Assembly: GCF_000374485.1 (NCBI RefSeq)
Contig: NZ_KB894495.1
Location: 178,744 to 242,743, forward strand
Length of the DNA: 64,000 nt
Reading direction: 5' to 3'
DNA from: Algicola sagamiensis DSM 14643
Lineage (GTDB): Bacteria; Pseudomonadota; Gammaproteobacteria; Enterobacterales; Alteromonadaceae
Below, in pieces: positions 21,155 through 29,912 of the stretch. The notes below the pieces were generated by a model that did not search any database, was not told the origin of the DNA, and saw nothing but the letters and a program-made list of their open reading frames with translations. Position 1 is the first letter of the stretch, and each line of letters starts with the position of its first letter. The translations under genes and the position numbers were made by a program.

Positions 21155-21169
21155 TAGAGGAGCGTAACA

Positions 21170-21562
21170 ATGGCAGATAATCAATACTACGGAACAGGTC
21201 GTCGCAAAAGCTCAACGGCACGTGTTTTCTTAAAAGCTGGTAGCGGTAACATCGTTATCAACAATCGCTCTGTTGAAGAGTTCTTCGGTCGTGAAACAGC
21301 ACGTATGGTTGTTCGTCAACCATTAGAGCTTGTTGAAATGGCTGAGAAGTTTGACCTTCACATCACTGTTACTGGTGGTGGTACAACGGGTCAAGCTGGC
21401 GCAATTCGTCACGGCATCACGCGTGCGTTGATGCAATATGATGAGTCACTACGTCCAACTCTGCGTAAAGCAGGTTACGTCACGCGTGATGCGCGTCGCG
21501 TTGAGCGTAAGAAAGTGGGTCTTCATAAAGCACGTAAGCGTCCACAGTTTTCAAAGCGTTAA
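21170..21562 (+). CDS. rpsI: 30S ribosomal protein S9
   Basis: 130 residues starting [20 protein letters not shown] and ending in the basic tail RKRPQFSKR that reaches the P-site tRNA. It lies 15 bases after rplM with a GAGGAG ribosome site, forming the conserved rplM-rpsI operon. Confidence 0.98.
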   Translation: MADNQYYGTGRRKSSTARVFLKAGSGNIVINNRSVEEFFGRETARMVVRQPLELVEMAEKFDLHITVTGGGTTGQAGAIRHGITRALMQYDESLRPTLRKAGYVTRDARRVERKKVGLHKARKRPQFSKR

Positions 21563-21583
21563 GAATCTTTTTGGATTCGTGGG

Positions 21584-21614
21584 AAGCCTGGCATACGCCG
21601 GGCTTTTCTTTATT
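21584..21614 (+). terminator. Intrinsic terminator of rplM-rpsI
   Basis: A GC-rich stem (AAGCCTGGC with GCCGGGCTT, loop ATAC) is followed by TTCTTTATTT, 20 bases after the rpsI stop. Confidence 0.85.
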
Positions 21615-21833
21615 TGTAATTTTTGCAGGCATTTTTATTTCTCTTTAAGACTTTTTACTCGTTTTCTATACCCTTTCCTATACTTATTCCGGGCATTCAA
21701 TCTGGCTGTATTTTGCTCATATTTTTGTGTGAAAAAAAACCAATGTTATAACATATATATGGCATAAGTCTTATTGTGATGTATCAACTCTTTTTTATAT
21801 TGAAATATATTGATCATTATCCCTGTCAAATCC

Positions 21834-21862
21834 TTGTTTTAGTCATGGGTTTTCTTTATGAT
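21834..21862 (+). promoter_or_regulatory. Candidate sigma-70 promoter for petABC
   Basis: TTGTTT and TATGAT are separated by 17 bases, about 90 bases before petA. The 387-base gap from rpsI to petA (21563-21949) otherwise holds the rpsI terminator and A+T-rich sequence with no gene that I can support. Confidence 0.4.
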
Positions 21863-21949
21863 CCCGGGTATTTTTATAATCAAAAACTACATCTGTAGAA
21901 ACTCTTCTTTGGAAGCAATTTCATCGAAGTAAAAAGTGGAGAAAAGTGG

Positions 21950-22537
21950 ATGAGCAATGCGCCTGTTGATAACAGCCGCCGCAGATTTTTGACGGTTACG
22001 ACTGCGGTAGTTGGTGGAGCTGGTGCCGTAGGAGCTGCCGTGCCTTTCATTGCATCTTGGATGCCAAGTGCAAAGGCAAAGTCTGCGGGAGCACCGGTCG
22101 AAGCTGACATCAGTAAAATCGAACCTGGGCAGATGATTCGAGTAGAGTGGCGAGGTAAACCTGTATGGATCATTTCTAGAACAAAAGAAATGATAGATGG
22201 GTTAGCGAAGCACGAAGATAAGCTGAGAGATCCGGCATCAGAAGTTGAGCAACAACCAAGCTGGGCAAAAAACCGCGGTCGTTCGATTAAAGAAGATATC
22301 TTTGTTGCAGTTGGTATCTGTACACATTTAGGTTGTTCGCCAGGTTATTACCCAGGCACATTTGAAGAGCAGGTGGAAGGAGTCCCTGATGGGTTCTTCT
22401 GTCCTTGTCATGGTTCGAAGTTTGATATGGCAGGCCGCGTATTTGCAGGTGTTCCAGCCCCAACAAATCTCGTGATACCTCCTTATAAATTCTTGAATGA
22501 TACCACGATTGTTATCGGTCTTGAGGATACTGCATGA
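21950..22537 (+). CDS. petA: Ubiquinol-cytochrome c reductase Rieske iron-sulfur subunit
   Basis: 195 residues with a twin-arginine signal anchor (SRRRFLTVTTAVVGGAG) and both 2Fe-2S ligand boxes, CTHLGCSP and CPCHGSKF. It passes electrons from ubiquinol to cytochrome c1 in the bc1 complex. Its stop overlaps the petB start by four bases. Confidence 0.97.
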   Translation: MSNAPVDNSRRRFLTVTTAVVGGAGAVGAAVPFIASWMPSAKAKSAGAPVEADISKIEPGQMIRVEWRGKPVWIISRTKEMIDGLAKHEDKLRDPASEVEQQPSWAKNRGRSIKEDIFVAVGICTHLGCSPGYYPGTFEEQVEGVPDGFFCPCHGSKFDMAGRVFAGVPAPTNLVIPPYKFLNDTTIVIGLEDTA

Positions 22538-23805
22538 TGTTTCAAAAAATAGTTGACTGGATTGATGCTCGCATTCCAATGACAGAAACTTGGAACAAGC
22601 ATCTTGCACAATACCCTGCGCCCAAAAACTTTAATGGTTGGTATGTTTTTGGTGCCCTAGCTATCCTTGTCCTCGTGAACCAGATATTAACAGGTATATG
22701 GCTCACCATGAACTATGAGCCATCTGGTGATGGTGCATTCCGTTCTATCGAATACATCATGCGTGATGTTGATTACGGATGGTTGCTTCGATATCTTCAC
22801 TCAACAGGTGCATCTGCATTTTTTGTTGTTGTCTACCTGCATATGTTCCGTGGGATGATGTATGGTTCATACCAAAAGCCTCGAGAGTTATTGTGGTTGT
22901 TTGGTATGTTGATATATCTTGTTCTGATGGCAGAGGCATTCATGGGGTACCTTCTTCCGTGGGGACAAATGTCTTACTGGGGGGCTCAGGTGATCATCTC
23001 CTTGTTTGGTGCTATTCCATACTTTGGGGACGATATTACACTTTGGATCAGGGGTGACTACGTTGTTTCAGGTGCAACCTTAAACCGATTCTTTGCCTTA
23101 CATGTCATTGCGCTACCACTTGTACTTGTGATTTTAGTTTTCTTACACATTATCGCACTCCATGAAGTCGGTTCAAATAACCCCGATGGTATTGAGATTA
23201 AACGAAAAGAAGGAACCGTTCCGAAGGAAGCACAGACAACTCAGTTTACATTCCACCCTTATTACAAGAAGGGGAAAACGATCATTGATGCGATCCCATT
23301 TTATCCTTATTACATCGTGAAGGACATTGTTGCGGTTGCAATCTTCTTTATTTTCTTCTGTTACATCGTATTCTTTATGCCAGAAGGTGGTGGTTATTTC
23401 CTAGAAAAACCTAACTTTGAGGCGGCAAACCCACTGAAAACACCTGAGCACATCGCACCAGTCTGGTACTTTACGCCATTCTATGCGATCTTGCGTGCAG
23501 TCCCAGACAAATTGGCAGGTGTATTATTGATGTTTGCAGCAATCGCGGTACTCGCATTATTACCGTGGTTTGATCGGGGTAAGGTTCGTTCAATCCGCTA
23601 TCGCTCAGTCCTGCATAAGTTAAACCTTGTACAATTTGTGATTAGCTTTGTGATTCTTGGCTATCTTGGTGTACAGGCACCAACGCCGATGTTTACGCTG
23701 ATGTCACAGATATTTACACTGACATATTTTGGCTTCTTCTTTGCATTGTTTGTTTACAGTAAAAACGAAGATACAAAACCATTGCCTGAGAGGTTAACGC
23801 GCTAA
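22534..23805 (+). CDS. petB: Cytochrome b subunit of bc1 complex
   Basis: 423 residues of a full-length bacterial cytochrome b with both N- and C-terminal parts. It has about eight membrane helices, heme-ligand histidines in RYLHSTGASAFF and FALHVIALPL, and the quinol-site PEWY-like motif here as PVWYFTPFYA. It forms the core of Q-cycle electron transfer. The stop shares its last base with the petC start (TAATG). Confidence 0.97.
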   Translation: MMFQKIVDWIDARIPMTETWNKHLAQYPAPKNFNGWYVFGALAILVLVNQILTGIWLTMNYEPSGDGAFRSIEYIMRDVDYGWLLRYLHSTGASAFFVVVYLHMFRGMMYGSYQKPRELLWLFGMLIYLVLMAEAFMGYLLPWGQMSYWGAQVIISLFGAIPYFGDDITLWIRGDYVVSGATLNRFFALHVIALPLVLVILVFLHIIALHEVGSNNPDGIEIKRKEGTVPKEAQTTQFTFHPYYKKGKTIIDAIPFYPYYIVKDIVAVAIFFIFFCYIVFFMPEGGGYFLEKPNFEAANPLKTPEHIAPVWYFTPFYAILRAVPDKLAGVLLMFAAIAVLALLPWFDRGKVRSIRYRSVLHKLNLVQFVISFVILGYLGVQAPTPMFTLMSQIFTLTYFGFFFALFVYSKNEDTKPLPERLTR

Positions 23806-24542
23806 TGAAAAAGCTATTATTATTACTCGTTGCGCTTGTTCCTGGGTTTGCATTTGCGGCAGGTGGCAACAATGAACATGTTGTTCATGCTGATATTGAT
23901 TTAACAGATAAAGCATCTTTACAGCGTGGTGCGCAGTTGTTTATGAACTACTGTCTCGGCTGTCACCAGATGCAATATCAACGTTATGAAAGAACGTTCA
24001 ACGACCTTGATATTCCGGTTGAAATTGGGAAAGACAACCTGATTTTTTCTGGTGAGAAAGTGGGTAACCATATCACCAATGGTATGGACTCAAAGCAAGC
24101 TTCAAAGTGGTTTGGTGCACCACCACCGGATTTGACACTTGAAGCGCGCTTGAGAGGGCCTGATTGGGTATATTCTTACCTGATCTCATTTTATAAGGAT
24201 CCATCTCGTCCATTTGGGGTCAACAACCTTGTTTTCCCAAATGTTGGGATGCCACATGTACTTGAGGAACTTCAAGGATTACCAACGAAGAAGTTTGAAA
24301 CTGCCCTGGTTGACGGTGAAAATAAAGAACGCTTCATCGGTTTGGAATCTGATGGTACAGGAAGAATGAGCCCAGATGAGTACAACCAAGCGGCGCTTGA
24401 TTTGACGAATTTCCTGACATACGTTGGTGAACCAATGCGTCTTGAACGTGAAGCGCTTGGTTATAAAGTTATCGTTTTCCTTCTTGTTTTCCTTGTATTC
24501 TCTTATCTGCTTAAGAAAGAATATTGGAGAGATGTTCATTAA
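23805..24542 (+). CDS. petC: Cytochrome c1 subunit of bc1 complex
   Basis: 245 residues: cleavable signal peptide (LLLLLVALVPGFAFA), heme-binding CLGCHQ, axial Met region, and a C-terminal membrane anchor (VIVFLLVFLVFSYLL). It receives electrons from the Rieske protein. It completes the petABC operon. Confidence 0.97.
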   Translation: MKKLLLLLVALVPGFAFAAGGNNEHVVHADIDLTDKASLQRGAQLFMNYCLGCHQMQYQRYERTFNDLDIPVEIGKDNLIFSGEKVGNHITNGMDSKQASKWFGAPPPDLTLEARLRGPDWVYSYLISFYKDPSRPFGVNNLVFPNVGMPHVLEELQGLPTKKFETALVDGENKERFIGLESDGTGRMSPDEYNQAALDLTNFLTYVGEPMRLEREALGYKVIVFLLVFLVFSYLLKKEYWRDVH

Positions 24543-24572
24543 GTCCGAAGAGACATTGAGACAATAAAAGAT

Positions 24573-24598
24573 GGAGCAGATCATTTCTGCTCCTTTTT
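24573..24598 (+). terminator. Intrinsic terminator after petC
   Basis: An 8-bp stem GGAGCAGA/TCTGCTCC with a 5-base loop is followed by TTTTTA, between petC and sspA. Confidence 0.85.
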
Positions 24599-24633
24599 AC
24601 GTTTAACATATAGAAAACTTATTGGAGGCTAGA

Positions 24634-25266
24634 ATGGCTGTGGCGGCAAACAAACGTCCAGTAATGACGCTTTTTTCAGGCCAGAATGACATGTATAGTC
24701 ATCAAGTCAGAATTGTCCTCGCTGAAAAAGGGGTGAGCGTCGATATTCATCAAGTGGATACCTCAAATCTGCCGGAAGCATTACATGAGGTTAACCCTTA
24801 TGGCTGTGTTCCAACTTTGGTGGATAGAGAACTTGGTTTGTATCAAGCGAACATTATCACAGAGTATCTGGATGAGCGCTTTCCGCATCCTCCTTTGATG
24901 CCTGTTTATCCCGTAGCAAGAGGCAGAAGCCGTCTGATGATGCATCGTATTGAAAAAGACTGGTATACACTGGCTCAAAAAATCTATGACAATGCGCCAG
25001 ATTCTGCAAAGGCACGTGAAGATTTACGTGATGGCTTAATGAGTGTTGCACCTATTTTTGCAGAAGCACCATACTTTATGAGTGAAGAGTTTAGCTTGGT
25101 GGATTGCTACCTTGCTCCTCTACTTTGGCGTTTGCCACAGCTAGACATTGACCTTTCTGGCTCTGGTACAAAAGAACTCAAAGCGTATATGGTTCGACTT
25201 TTTGAACGAGATAGTTTCTTGGCATCTCTCACCGATGCAGAGCGAGAAATTCGCGCAGGTAGTTAA
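24634..25266 (+). CDS. sspA: Stringent starvation protein A
   Basis: A glutathione-S-transferase-fold protein of 210 residues starting MAVAANKRPVMTLFSG. SspA binds RNA polymerase and remodels stationary-phase and acid-stress transcription. The ATG at 24634 has GGAGG eight bases upstream; a TTG at 24622 is in frame but precedes the ribosome site. Confidence 0.96.
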   Translation: MAVAANKRPVMTLFSGQNDMYSHQVRIVLAEKGVSVDIHQVDTSNLPEALHEVNPYGCVPTLVDRELGLYQANIITEYLDERFPHPPLMPVYPVARGRSRLMMHRIEKDWYTLAQKIYDNAPDSAKAREDLRDGLMSVAPIFAEAPYFMSEEFSLVDCYLAPLLWRLPQLDIDLSGSGTKELKAYMVRLFERDSFLASLTDAEREIRAGS

Positions 25267-25300
25267 ACGCAAGGCGTTCAGTTTTAGGAGTATCAGTACC

Positions 25301-25780
25301 ATGATGACATCAAATCGCCCATATATGATCCGTGCGTTCTACGAGTGGATTGTCGACAATGAGTGTACCCCTTATATTGTTGTTGATGCAACGAAACCGG
25401 GTGTCATTGTCCCTCAGCAGTTTGTCCAAGATGGGCAAATCGTGTTGAATATCAACCCAACTGCTGTTGCCTCATTACAGATGGGAAATGATGGGATCGA
25501 GTTTAATGCTCGATTTGGAGGACAGCCGATGCGCGTTGTAGCGCCTATTTATGCTGTAATGGCGATTTATGCAAAGGAAAATGGTGCTGGAACCATGTTT
25601 TCAGCAGATGAGACTTTTGATGAGCCGGAAGAGTCAATGCTTGAAAATGATGTTCCAGTGGAGCCAACAGAGCCTTCTTTTTCTGCAATCGATGGCGGTG
25701 GAAATTATACGTCTGACGATGAACCAGAGGAAGGAAATAAAAAATCCTCGAAGCGCTCACACCTAACCGTTGTGAAGTAA
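25301..25780 (+). CDS. sspB: ClpXP specificity-enhancing factor SspB
   Basis: 159 residues. The N-terminal substrate-binding domain (RPYMIRAFYEWIVDNECTPY) is followed by a long acidic linker and a C-terminal basic ClpX-binding tip (SKRSHLTVVK). It delivers ssrA-tagged proteins to ClpXP. The ATG at 25301 has TAGGAG ten bases upstream; the open frame upstream overlaps sspA and is not coding. Confidence 0.95.
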   Translation: MMTSNRPYMIRAFYEWIVDNECTPYIVVDATKPGVIVPQQFVQDGQIVLNINPTAVASLQMGNDGIEFNARFGGQPMRVVAPIYAVMAIYAKENGAGTMFSADETFDEPEESMLENDVPVEPTEPSFSAIDGGGNYTSDDEPEEGNKKSSKRSHLTVVK

Positions 25781-25798
25781 ATATCGACTTCATATTGA

Positions 25799-25835
25799 AT
25801 AAAAAATCCTCGTAAATATAGCGGGGATTTTTTAT
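25799..25835 (+). terminator. Intrinsic terminator after sspB
   Basis: An A-rich left arm with AATCCTCG pairs with CGGGGATT followed by TTTTTAT, about 20 bases after sspB. Confidence 0.8.
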
Positions 25836-25891
25836 GTCTAAATAAAAAGTCTACAGTTTATATATCGCTTTCAATAGAAAAGACTTACGCT

Positions 25892-26836
25892 ATGCAGCAT
25901 CCTCCAATTCGTATAGAAGATACATTTCGTCGCGAAGACGATCCTAGTATATCTGATATGTATATTGTTGAAATGGATGAAAAAGAGATTCGAGCCGAAT
26001 TTGATGCATCGATGCAAAGAAGAACTTTTCGTAATTTCCATGTAGACTTTGACGCAATTTCTGGTTTTCGAATTGATAACAACTTCGAATCGATTCATTT
26101 GGTAACATGGGGAAAGGGTATTTTTACGCTGCCCTTGTCTTACACAAGCAAAAGTGAACGACTTCTAAGTGAATTTATCCAGCGAGCTGTCAATGTCACG
26201 CCAAACTTAAATCATCGACTTGATGCCTATATACCAGGCATCATTCATAAAAAGCTGATTCTTTTTTGTCTTTCAGTTTTACTTTGTTTGATGACTGCTT
26301 ATGCTATCTATGCCTATCATCAGGCAGAACTTTCGGCGATGATTGATGAGCTAACAGCGGATAACCTATTTAACCTCAGTTTATATTTCATTCTTGCTAC
26401 TGCTATTGGGATATCTTTCGCAGGTATGGTGTACCAAAAATTGTTTCATCAACTAAATCAAGGTGCGGAAATATTGTTCGATGAGGATTCAGTTTTTTTC
26501 GAACGAACGATGCACTTTTTGACTTCAACAATTTACATACCTTATGACCGAATAGCCAATGTCAGAATTAAAACAGAGGAAACAAACCGATCCTACTACG
26601 ATAGGTATCATAATGGGTTTCTCTTGGAATTTCACGACAAATACATCAAGGGTGGGCATAAAGGATATGATTTCTATCAGAAATTTTATATCGAGCTCTA
26701 CCTCTGTAGTGGTGAAATTTTTCCTGTTGAGTTCGATTCTTTGCATGATTTACTTATTTTTTGCTTCATTATTCAGCGGGAAATGGAGGATAAGCGTTGT
26801 CAAGCAAAGAATGAGATGAAGCAAAAGGTTGCGTAG
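25892..26836 (+). CDS. Unknown membrane protein with two central helices
   Basis: 314 residues, no family recognised. A hydrophilic N-terminal half of about 115 residues is followed by two strong membrane segments (LILFCLSVLLCLMTAYAIYA and LYFILATAIGISFAGMVY, about residues 125-180) and a hydrophilic C-terminal domain rich in aromatic and charged residues, ending in a basic tail. The two-helix hairpin with flanking cytosolic domains resembles PH-like or YcxB-like membrane proteins in layout only. It lies at the junction between core genes and mobile DNA, so it may be accessory. Confidence 0.7.
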   Translation: MQHPPIRIEDTFRREDDPSISDMYIVEMDEKEIRAEFDASMQRRTFRNFHVDFDAISGFRIDNNFESIHLVTWGKGIFTLPLSYTSKSERLLSEFIQRAVNVTPNLNHRLDAYIPGIIHKKLILFCLSVLLCLMTAYAIYAYHQAELSAMIDELTADNLFNLSLYFILATAIGISFAGMVYQKLFHQLNQGAEILFDEDSVFFERTMHFLTSTIYIPYDRIANVRIKTEETNRSYYDRYHNGFLLEFHDKYIKGGHKGYDFYQKFYIELYLCSGEIFPVEFDSLHDLLIFCFIIQREMEDKRCQAKNEMKQKVA

Positions 26837-26856
26837 GTACATTGTGGCTTTGCGCC

Positions 26857-27160
26857 TCACTTAAGCTTATCGGCCAAGGCCATGAGTATGGACTATACCA
26901 GCATCCCCCAACCGGGGATGTGTAGCTTGATCCAATACATTGATGGTATGGACTCAATCCCTGTTATGACGGCATTGTTGCCCTGCGGGATGAGCATTCC
27001 ACAAACACGCAATAATGATATCCAGATAAAGCGATTGTACTTGCCAAAGTACAAGGCGCAATGGTTTGGTTGGGTTCAGAGAAAGTGAATACTGTGCAAG
27101 TATTGTTGGATCTGATTGGGCTGGTGAAGGATATGAATACCCTGCTGGCTAAGCATAACT
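26857..27160 (+). pseudogene. Decayed copy of a phage baseplate-spike gene
   Basis: This stretch is closely similar to two parts of the prophage spike gene at 58239-59186. The first part, about 26857-27020, matches from near 58455 to 58625 (shared PQPGM, LIQYIDG, TALLP, MSIPQTRN). The second, about 27030-27160, matches from near 58960 to 59085 (shared VWLGSE, VQVLLDLIGLVKDMNTLLAKH). About 330 bases between are deleted, which shifts the frame, and both ends are missing. It lies outside the present prophage, so it records an earlier related phage at this locus. Confidence 0.85.
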
Positions 27161-27164
27161 GATT

Positions 27165-27707
27165 CTACTTCTGACTATCTTGGTTGTATTGAGTATGAAG
27201 TTCCTTGAGTTTTTGGAGAACTGCTTCTGGGTCTTCAAGCTTTATTTTGGGAAGATAAATATGGTATTTGCTTTTTAACAATATGTAGATGACGTTATCA
27301 ACATCCACAATACCAAACACTTCATTCCAACAAATATAGTTCTCATCACCAGAGCTTCTTTTACAGACGATTTGCTGCTCGGTAAGGCAAATATGCTGCT
27401 TATCCCAGTAACTACTATTCTCAGATGGCTGACATTTTTCAAGGTTACTCAACTTCAACTTATATGAAGTTATTTGACCAATACAGTACAGAGAAGAAAA
27501 GTAACCACCAATAATGATGATGGATTCCCAGTTAGGAGTATTTAAACTCTGGATGAAATACATCATGAATAATGCAGTCATGAGAATCACTATGAATGAA
27601 ACACAAGTAAGTGAAGGTGGTTTATAACTGCTTTCGTTTGGAAGAGATAACCATACATTTGTGGCTTTCCTCCAATTATCTAACGTTAATTGAATAGTAA
27701 ATTCCAT
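27165..27707 (-). CDS. YcxB-like membrane protein
   Basis: 180 residues with two membrane segments (SFIVILMTALFMMYFIQSL and SIIIIGGYFSSLYCIGQI, about residues 37-85), then a soluble domain with NYICWNEVFGIVDVDNVIYI and a YLPKI segment. That pattern resembles the YcxB C-terminal domain. It is convergent with the spike relic, ending five bases from it, and next to the attachment site, so it may be cargo left by an earlier phage. Function unknown; YcxB identity is from pattern memory. Confidence 0.65.
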   Translation of the reverse strand: MEFTIQLTLDNWRKATNVWLSLPNESSYKPPSLTCVSFIVILMTALFMMYFIQSLNTPNWESIIIIGGYFSSLYCIGQITSYKLKLSNLEKCQPSENSSYWDKQHICLTEQQIVCKRSSGDENYICWNEVFGIVDVDNVIYILLKSKYHIYLPKIKLEDPEAVLQKLKELHTQYNQDSQK

Positions 27708-27782
27708 AAATCACCAACACCGATTTGGCACTTTTTATTTTTGATTTGGAAAAGGCTCAAGCCCTTGAATACTAAGGAAAGA

Positions 27783-27827
27783 TGGTGGCCCCTCCCAGAC
27801 TTGAACTGGGGACCTACCGATTATGAG
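27783..27827 (-). tRNA. 3' fragment of tRNA-Ile2(CAU): prophage left attachment site
   Basis: Read on the minus strand, 45 bases fold as the 3' part of a tRNA: anticodon loop CTCATAA, half stem, variable bases, T arm CCCAG-TTCAAGT-CTGGG, acceptor AGGGGCC, then ACCA. The GGCCCCT-type acceptor with a CAU anticodon identifies the lysidine-type tRNA-Ile2. Bases to the right (from 27828) do not form the matching 5' half, so the gene is broken at the anticodon loop, exactly where tyrosine recombinases cross over. The integrase begins 85 bases away. This is an attachment-site remnant, not a working tRNA. Confidence 0.85.
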
Positions 27828-27879
27828 TTCATTGCTTTTGGTAGCTCCAGCCCTTTGTTTATAAGGCTCCTTTAAAAAA

Positions 27880-27907
27880 TGTCACTTTTGAGGACCCTAA
27901 TGTGACA
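27880..27907. promoter_or_regulatory. Inverted repeat beside integrase and attachment site
   Basis: TGTCAC and GTGACA are separated by 16 bases between the tRNA fragment and the integrase stop. The left half with its flank (AATGTCACTTTTGAGG) resembles one iteron at 33118-33134. It may be a recombination-directionality or arm-type site; this is inference. Confidence 0.35.
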
Positions 27908-27911
27908 CTAC

Positions 27912-29096
27912 CTATATTTTTGGAAGGGCATCTACAGCGCTTTTTTGTTTGGCTGTTCGTGTATTGAAATAAGAAATCGTTGTTTCGATATTCTCGTGAT
28001 CAGCAAGTTCTTGCACATCTGTTATCGTGGCCCCGTTATTTAAAAGCCAAGTGATCATTGATGCTCGCATTCCCCAGTGATAAGGTTTAATTGGTGGGAG
28101 TCCGCATTTTCGGCATTGCTTTGAAGCATATTTACTAGGCCCTGATCTATCTGCATACCAAGGCTTTCCTTTACCATTATCAAGAAAATAAACTTCACCT
28201 GGTTTCCTATGTTTGAGATCTTCCTTTAGAAACTTATAAAGTTCGTCATTGATTGGTTTATTGGGGTGCTTCATTCCCTTATTTGTAAATCCTCTTTCAG
28301 GGTTATCTCTTACTCGAATGACCCTTCGTTTCATATCAATCCACTCTATTTTCATTGCATCAATTGCCCCAATTCGCATTAACGTATTGGTCGCCATTAC
28401 AAATGCTCTCATGAGATTTTGTAAATTTAAAAGTTCACGAGGTCTTTGCTCAGTTTTAAGCTGAGTTTGGATATGATTCTTGAGTTGTTGAAGATGTTCG
28501 ACAGAATAGGTTTCCATATCTGGTTTGGGCTTTTTCGCTTTCTTCAACTTGATTGGTTTTTCTATCATTTCATTGTCATGAGCCCATGTAAGAAAGACCT
28601 GCAACTGTCGCATGTGGTAGTTTTGTGTTGACTTGGAAAGGGGCTTATTTCTGTATCTAGCTTCTTTCTCAAGAAACTTATAGAAGTCGATATTCTTATC
28701 TCGATCAAAGTGTTTGAGCGGGTGATCTTCTGTACATTGGAAGTAATATGAAATGGTAGAGGAATAGCTTTGATAAGTTCTTTGGCTTTTTAACTCTTCA
28801 ACTTCTTCAAGCCACAGTTTTGCTGCGGCTTTCATTGTCATACATTTCTTTTCTTTTTTCTTCTGCTTTCTCTCTAGTTCAACTAACTGCTCGGCATTCT
28901 TTATTTCCCACTGCTTTTGCTCATAGAGGTTAATGAGAAACTTGGTTTGCTCATCCAAAGAGAAATGAGAAATATCTTCTATCCGGCAAAGAACTCGGCG
29001 AACTCCTTTTCTACCAGCTTTCCATCCCCCCGGAGGGGGAAACTGCCCAAGGTATACACCTCTCTTTTCATCCCTGTAAAACAGCTTCCTAGACAT
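27912..29096 (-). CDS. int: Phage tyrosine-recombinase integrase
   Basis: 394 residues. An N-terminal arm-binding region with a Lys/Glu-rich coiled segment is followed by a core-binding SAM-like domain and the catalytic domain with Arg in TLMRIGAIDAM, the H-x-x-R pair in HWGMRAS, His in LADHENIE and the nucleophile Tyr in TISYFNT. It integrates the phage at the adjacent tRNA-Ile2 site. It is transcribed toward the attachment site, after the repressor gene with one base between them. Confidence 0.93.
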   Translation of the reverse strand: MSRKLFYRDEKRGVYLGQFPPPGGWKAGRKGVRRVLCRIEDISHFSLDEQTKFLINLYEQKQWEIKNAEQLVELERKQKKKEKKCMTMKAAAKLWLEEVEELKSQRTYQSYSSTISYYFQCTEDHPLKHFDRDKNIDFYKFLEKEARYRNKPLSKSTQNYHMRQLQVFLTWAHDNEMIEKPIKLKKAKKPKPDMETYSVEHLQQLKNHIQTQLKTEQRPRELLNLQNLMRAFVMATNTLMRIGAIDAMKIEWIDMKRRVIRVRDNPERGFTNKGMKHPNKPINDELYKFLKEDLKHRKPGEVYFLDNGKGKPWYADRSGPSKYASKQCRKCGLPPIKPYHWGMRASMITWLLNNGATITDVQELADHENIETTISYFNTRTAKQKSAVDALPKI

Positions 29097-29097
29097 C

Positions 29098-29742
29098 TTA
29101 AATCCCTCCAGCTCTCCAAATCACTTTACCCAAGACTTTGACGTCATTCGGTGAGGCGACAATGGTATCACCCACATCAGCGGTTAAAACGTATTGCTGG
29201 TCTGAGTTGATTTGAATACGGCGTAGTAAGCGTTGATGTTTGTACTCAATAATAAATAGCCCTTCACCCGTTTGTTGGTTTGTATCAACAAGTACCATGT
29301 GGTTGGTACTGGCAACGGTTGGCATATCATTATTTAAAACAGTATCAAATCTCAGTCCGTCATGAAGTGCGATCCCCGTTAACAATTCGGGATTCACCAT
29401 AATTTGATTTTTGCCGTCGGTGATATGTTTTATCTTACCCAGTGCTTCAAGGGCTTTTTTCTCTGCGAAGATATTCGCCTCGTGTGTGTAGATCTCACCT
29501 TCACCTGTTGCTAGCCAATGAATATTGAATCCACATGGCGTTGATAGTTTGCGAAGTACTGTTGCGCTTGGTTCTGAGCCATTGCGATAAGCAGAAAAAG
29601 TTGATTGGCTGAGTTCGAGAAAAGAATACATCTGCTTCGCCGTCATCTTTCCATCCGGGTCAATTTTTTTTCTTGTTTCGTTGAATGCAAAGTCCAATCT
29701 ATCCGATTGATTTGAAAAACTTTCTGTAGATAGTTCCGCCAT
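29098..29742 (-). CDS. CI-type prophage repressor, S24-like, probably non-cleavable
   Basis: 214 residues: an N-terminal helix-turn-helix (TAKQMYSFLELSQSTFSAYR), the linking motif NIHWLATGEGEIY, and a C-terminal S24/LexA-like dimerisation domain. The usual catalytic Ser of the GDSM box is replaced: here the box reads NNDMP, with Asp139 at the Ser position. The Lys of the second active-site motif appears as Arg (LLRRIQ, about residue 174). So RecA-stimulated self-cleavage looks lost. It faces the early genes across a 170-base operator region. Confidence 0.85.
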   Translation of the reverse strand: MAELSTESFSNQSDRLDFAFNETRKKIDPDGKMTAKQMYSFLELSQSTFSAYRNGSEPSATVLRKLSTPCGFNIHWLATGEGEIYTHEANIFAEKKALEALGKIKHITDGKNQIMVNPELLTGIALHDGLRFDTVLNNDMPTVASTNHMVLVDTNQQTGEGLFIIEYKHQRLLRRIQINSDQQYVLTADVGDTIVASPNDVKVLGKVIWRAGGI

Positions 29743-29912
29743 ATTTCATTCCATATTCGACATCAAGATTAAAAAATACCGTTGACAGGCTCGATATATC
29801 GATCAATGATTCAAATATCGATGTCAATCATGTGAAAGCGCGACAATTGGCGCGCAAAAAATCAATATTTAGATTAATAACAATTTTCAGAATCTAAAAC
29901 AAGGTTTAGGAC
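29743..29912. promoter_or_regulatory. Divergent early operator/promoter region
   Basis: The gap between repressor and early regulator holds a rightward promoter candidate, TTGACA (29782-29787) with AATGAT 17 bases later. Over and near it are repeated CGAT-rich palindromic elements (CGATATATCG, ATATCGAT) and short GACATCA/GATGTCA copies in opposite orientation. These are likely repressor and Cro sites; the exact operators are inferred. Confidence 0.55.

Noticed and set aside
27783..27827. Intact tRNA gene
   Set aside because: The bases right of the anticodon loop cannot form the anticodon, D or acceptor 5' strands, so only the 3' part is present.
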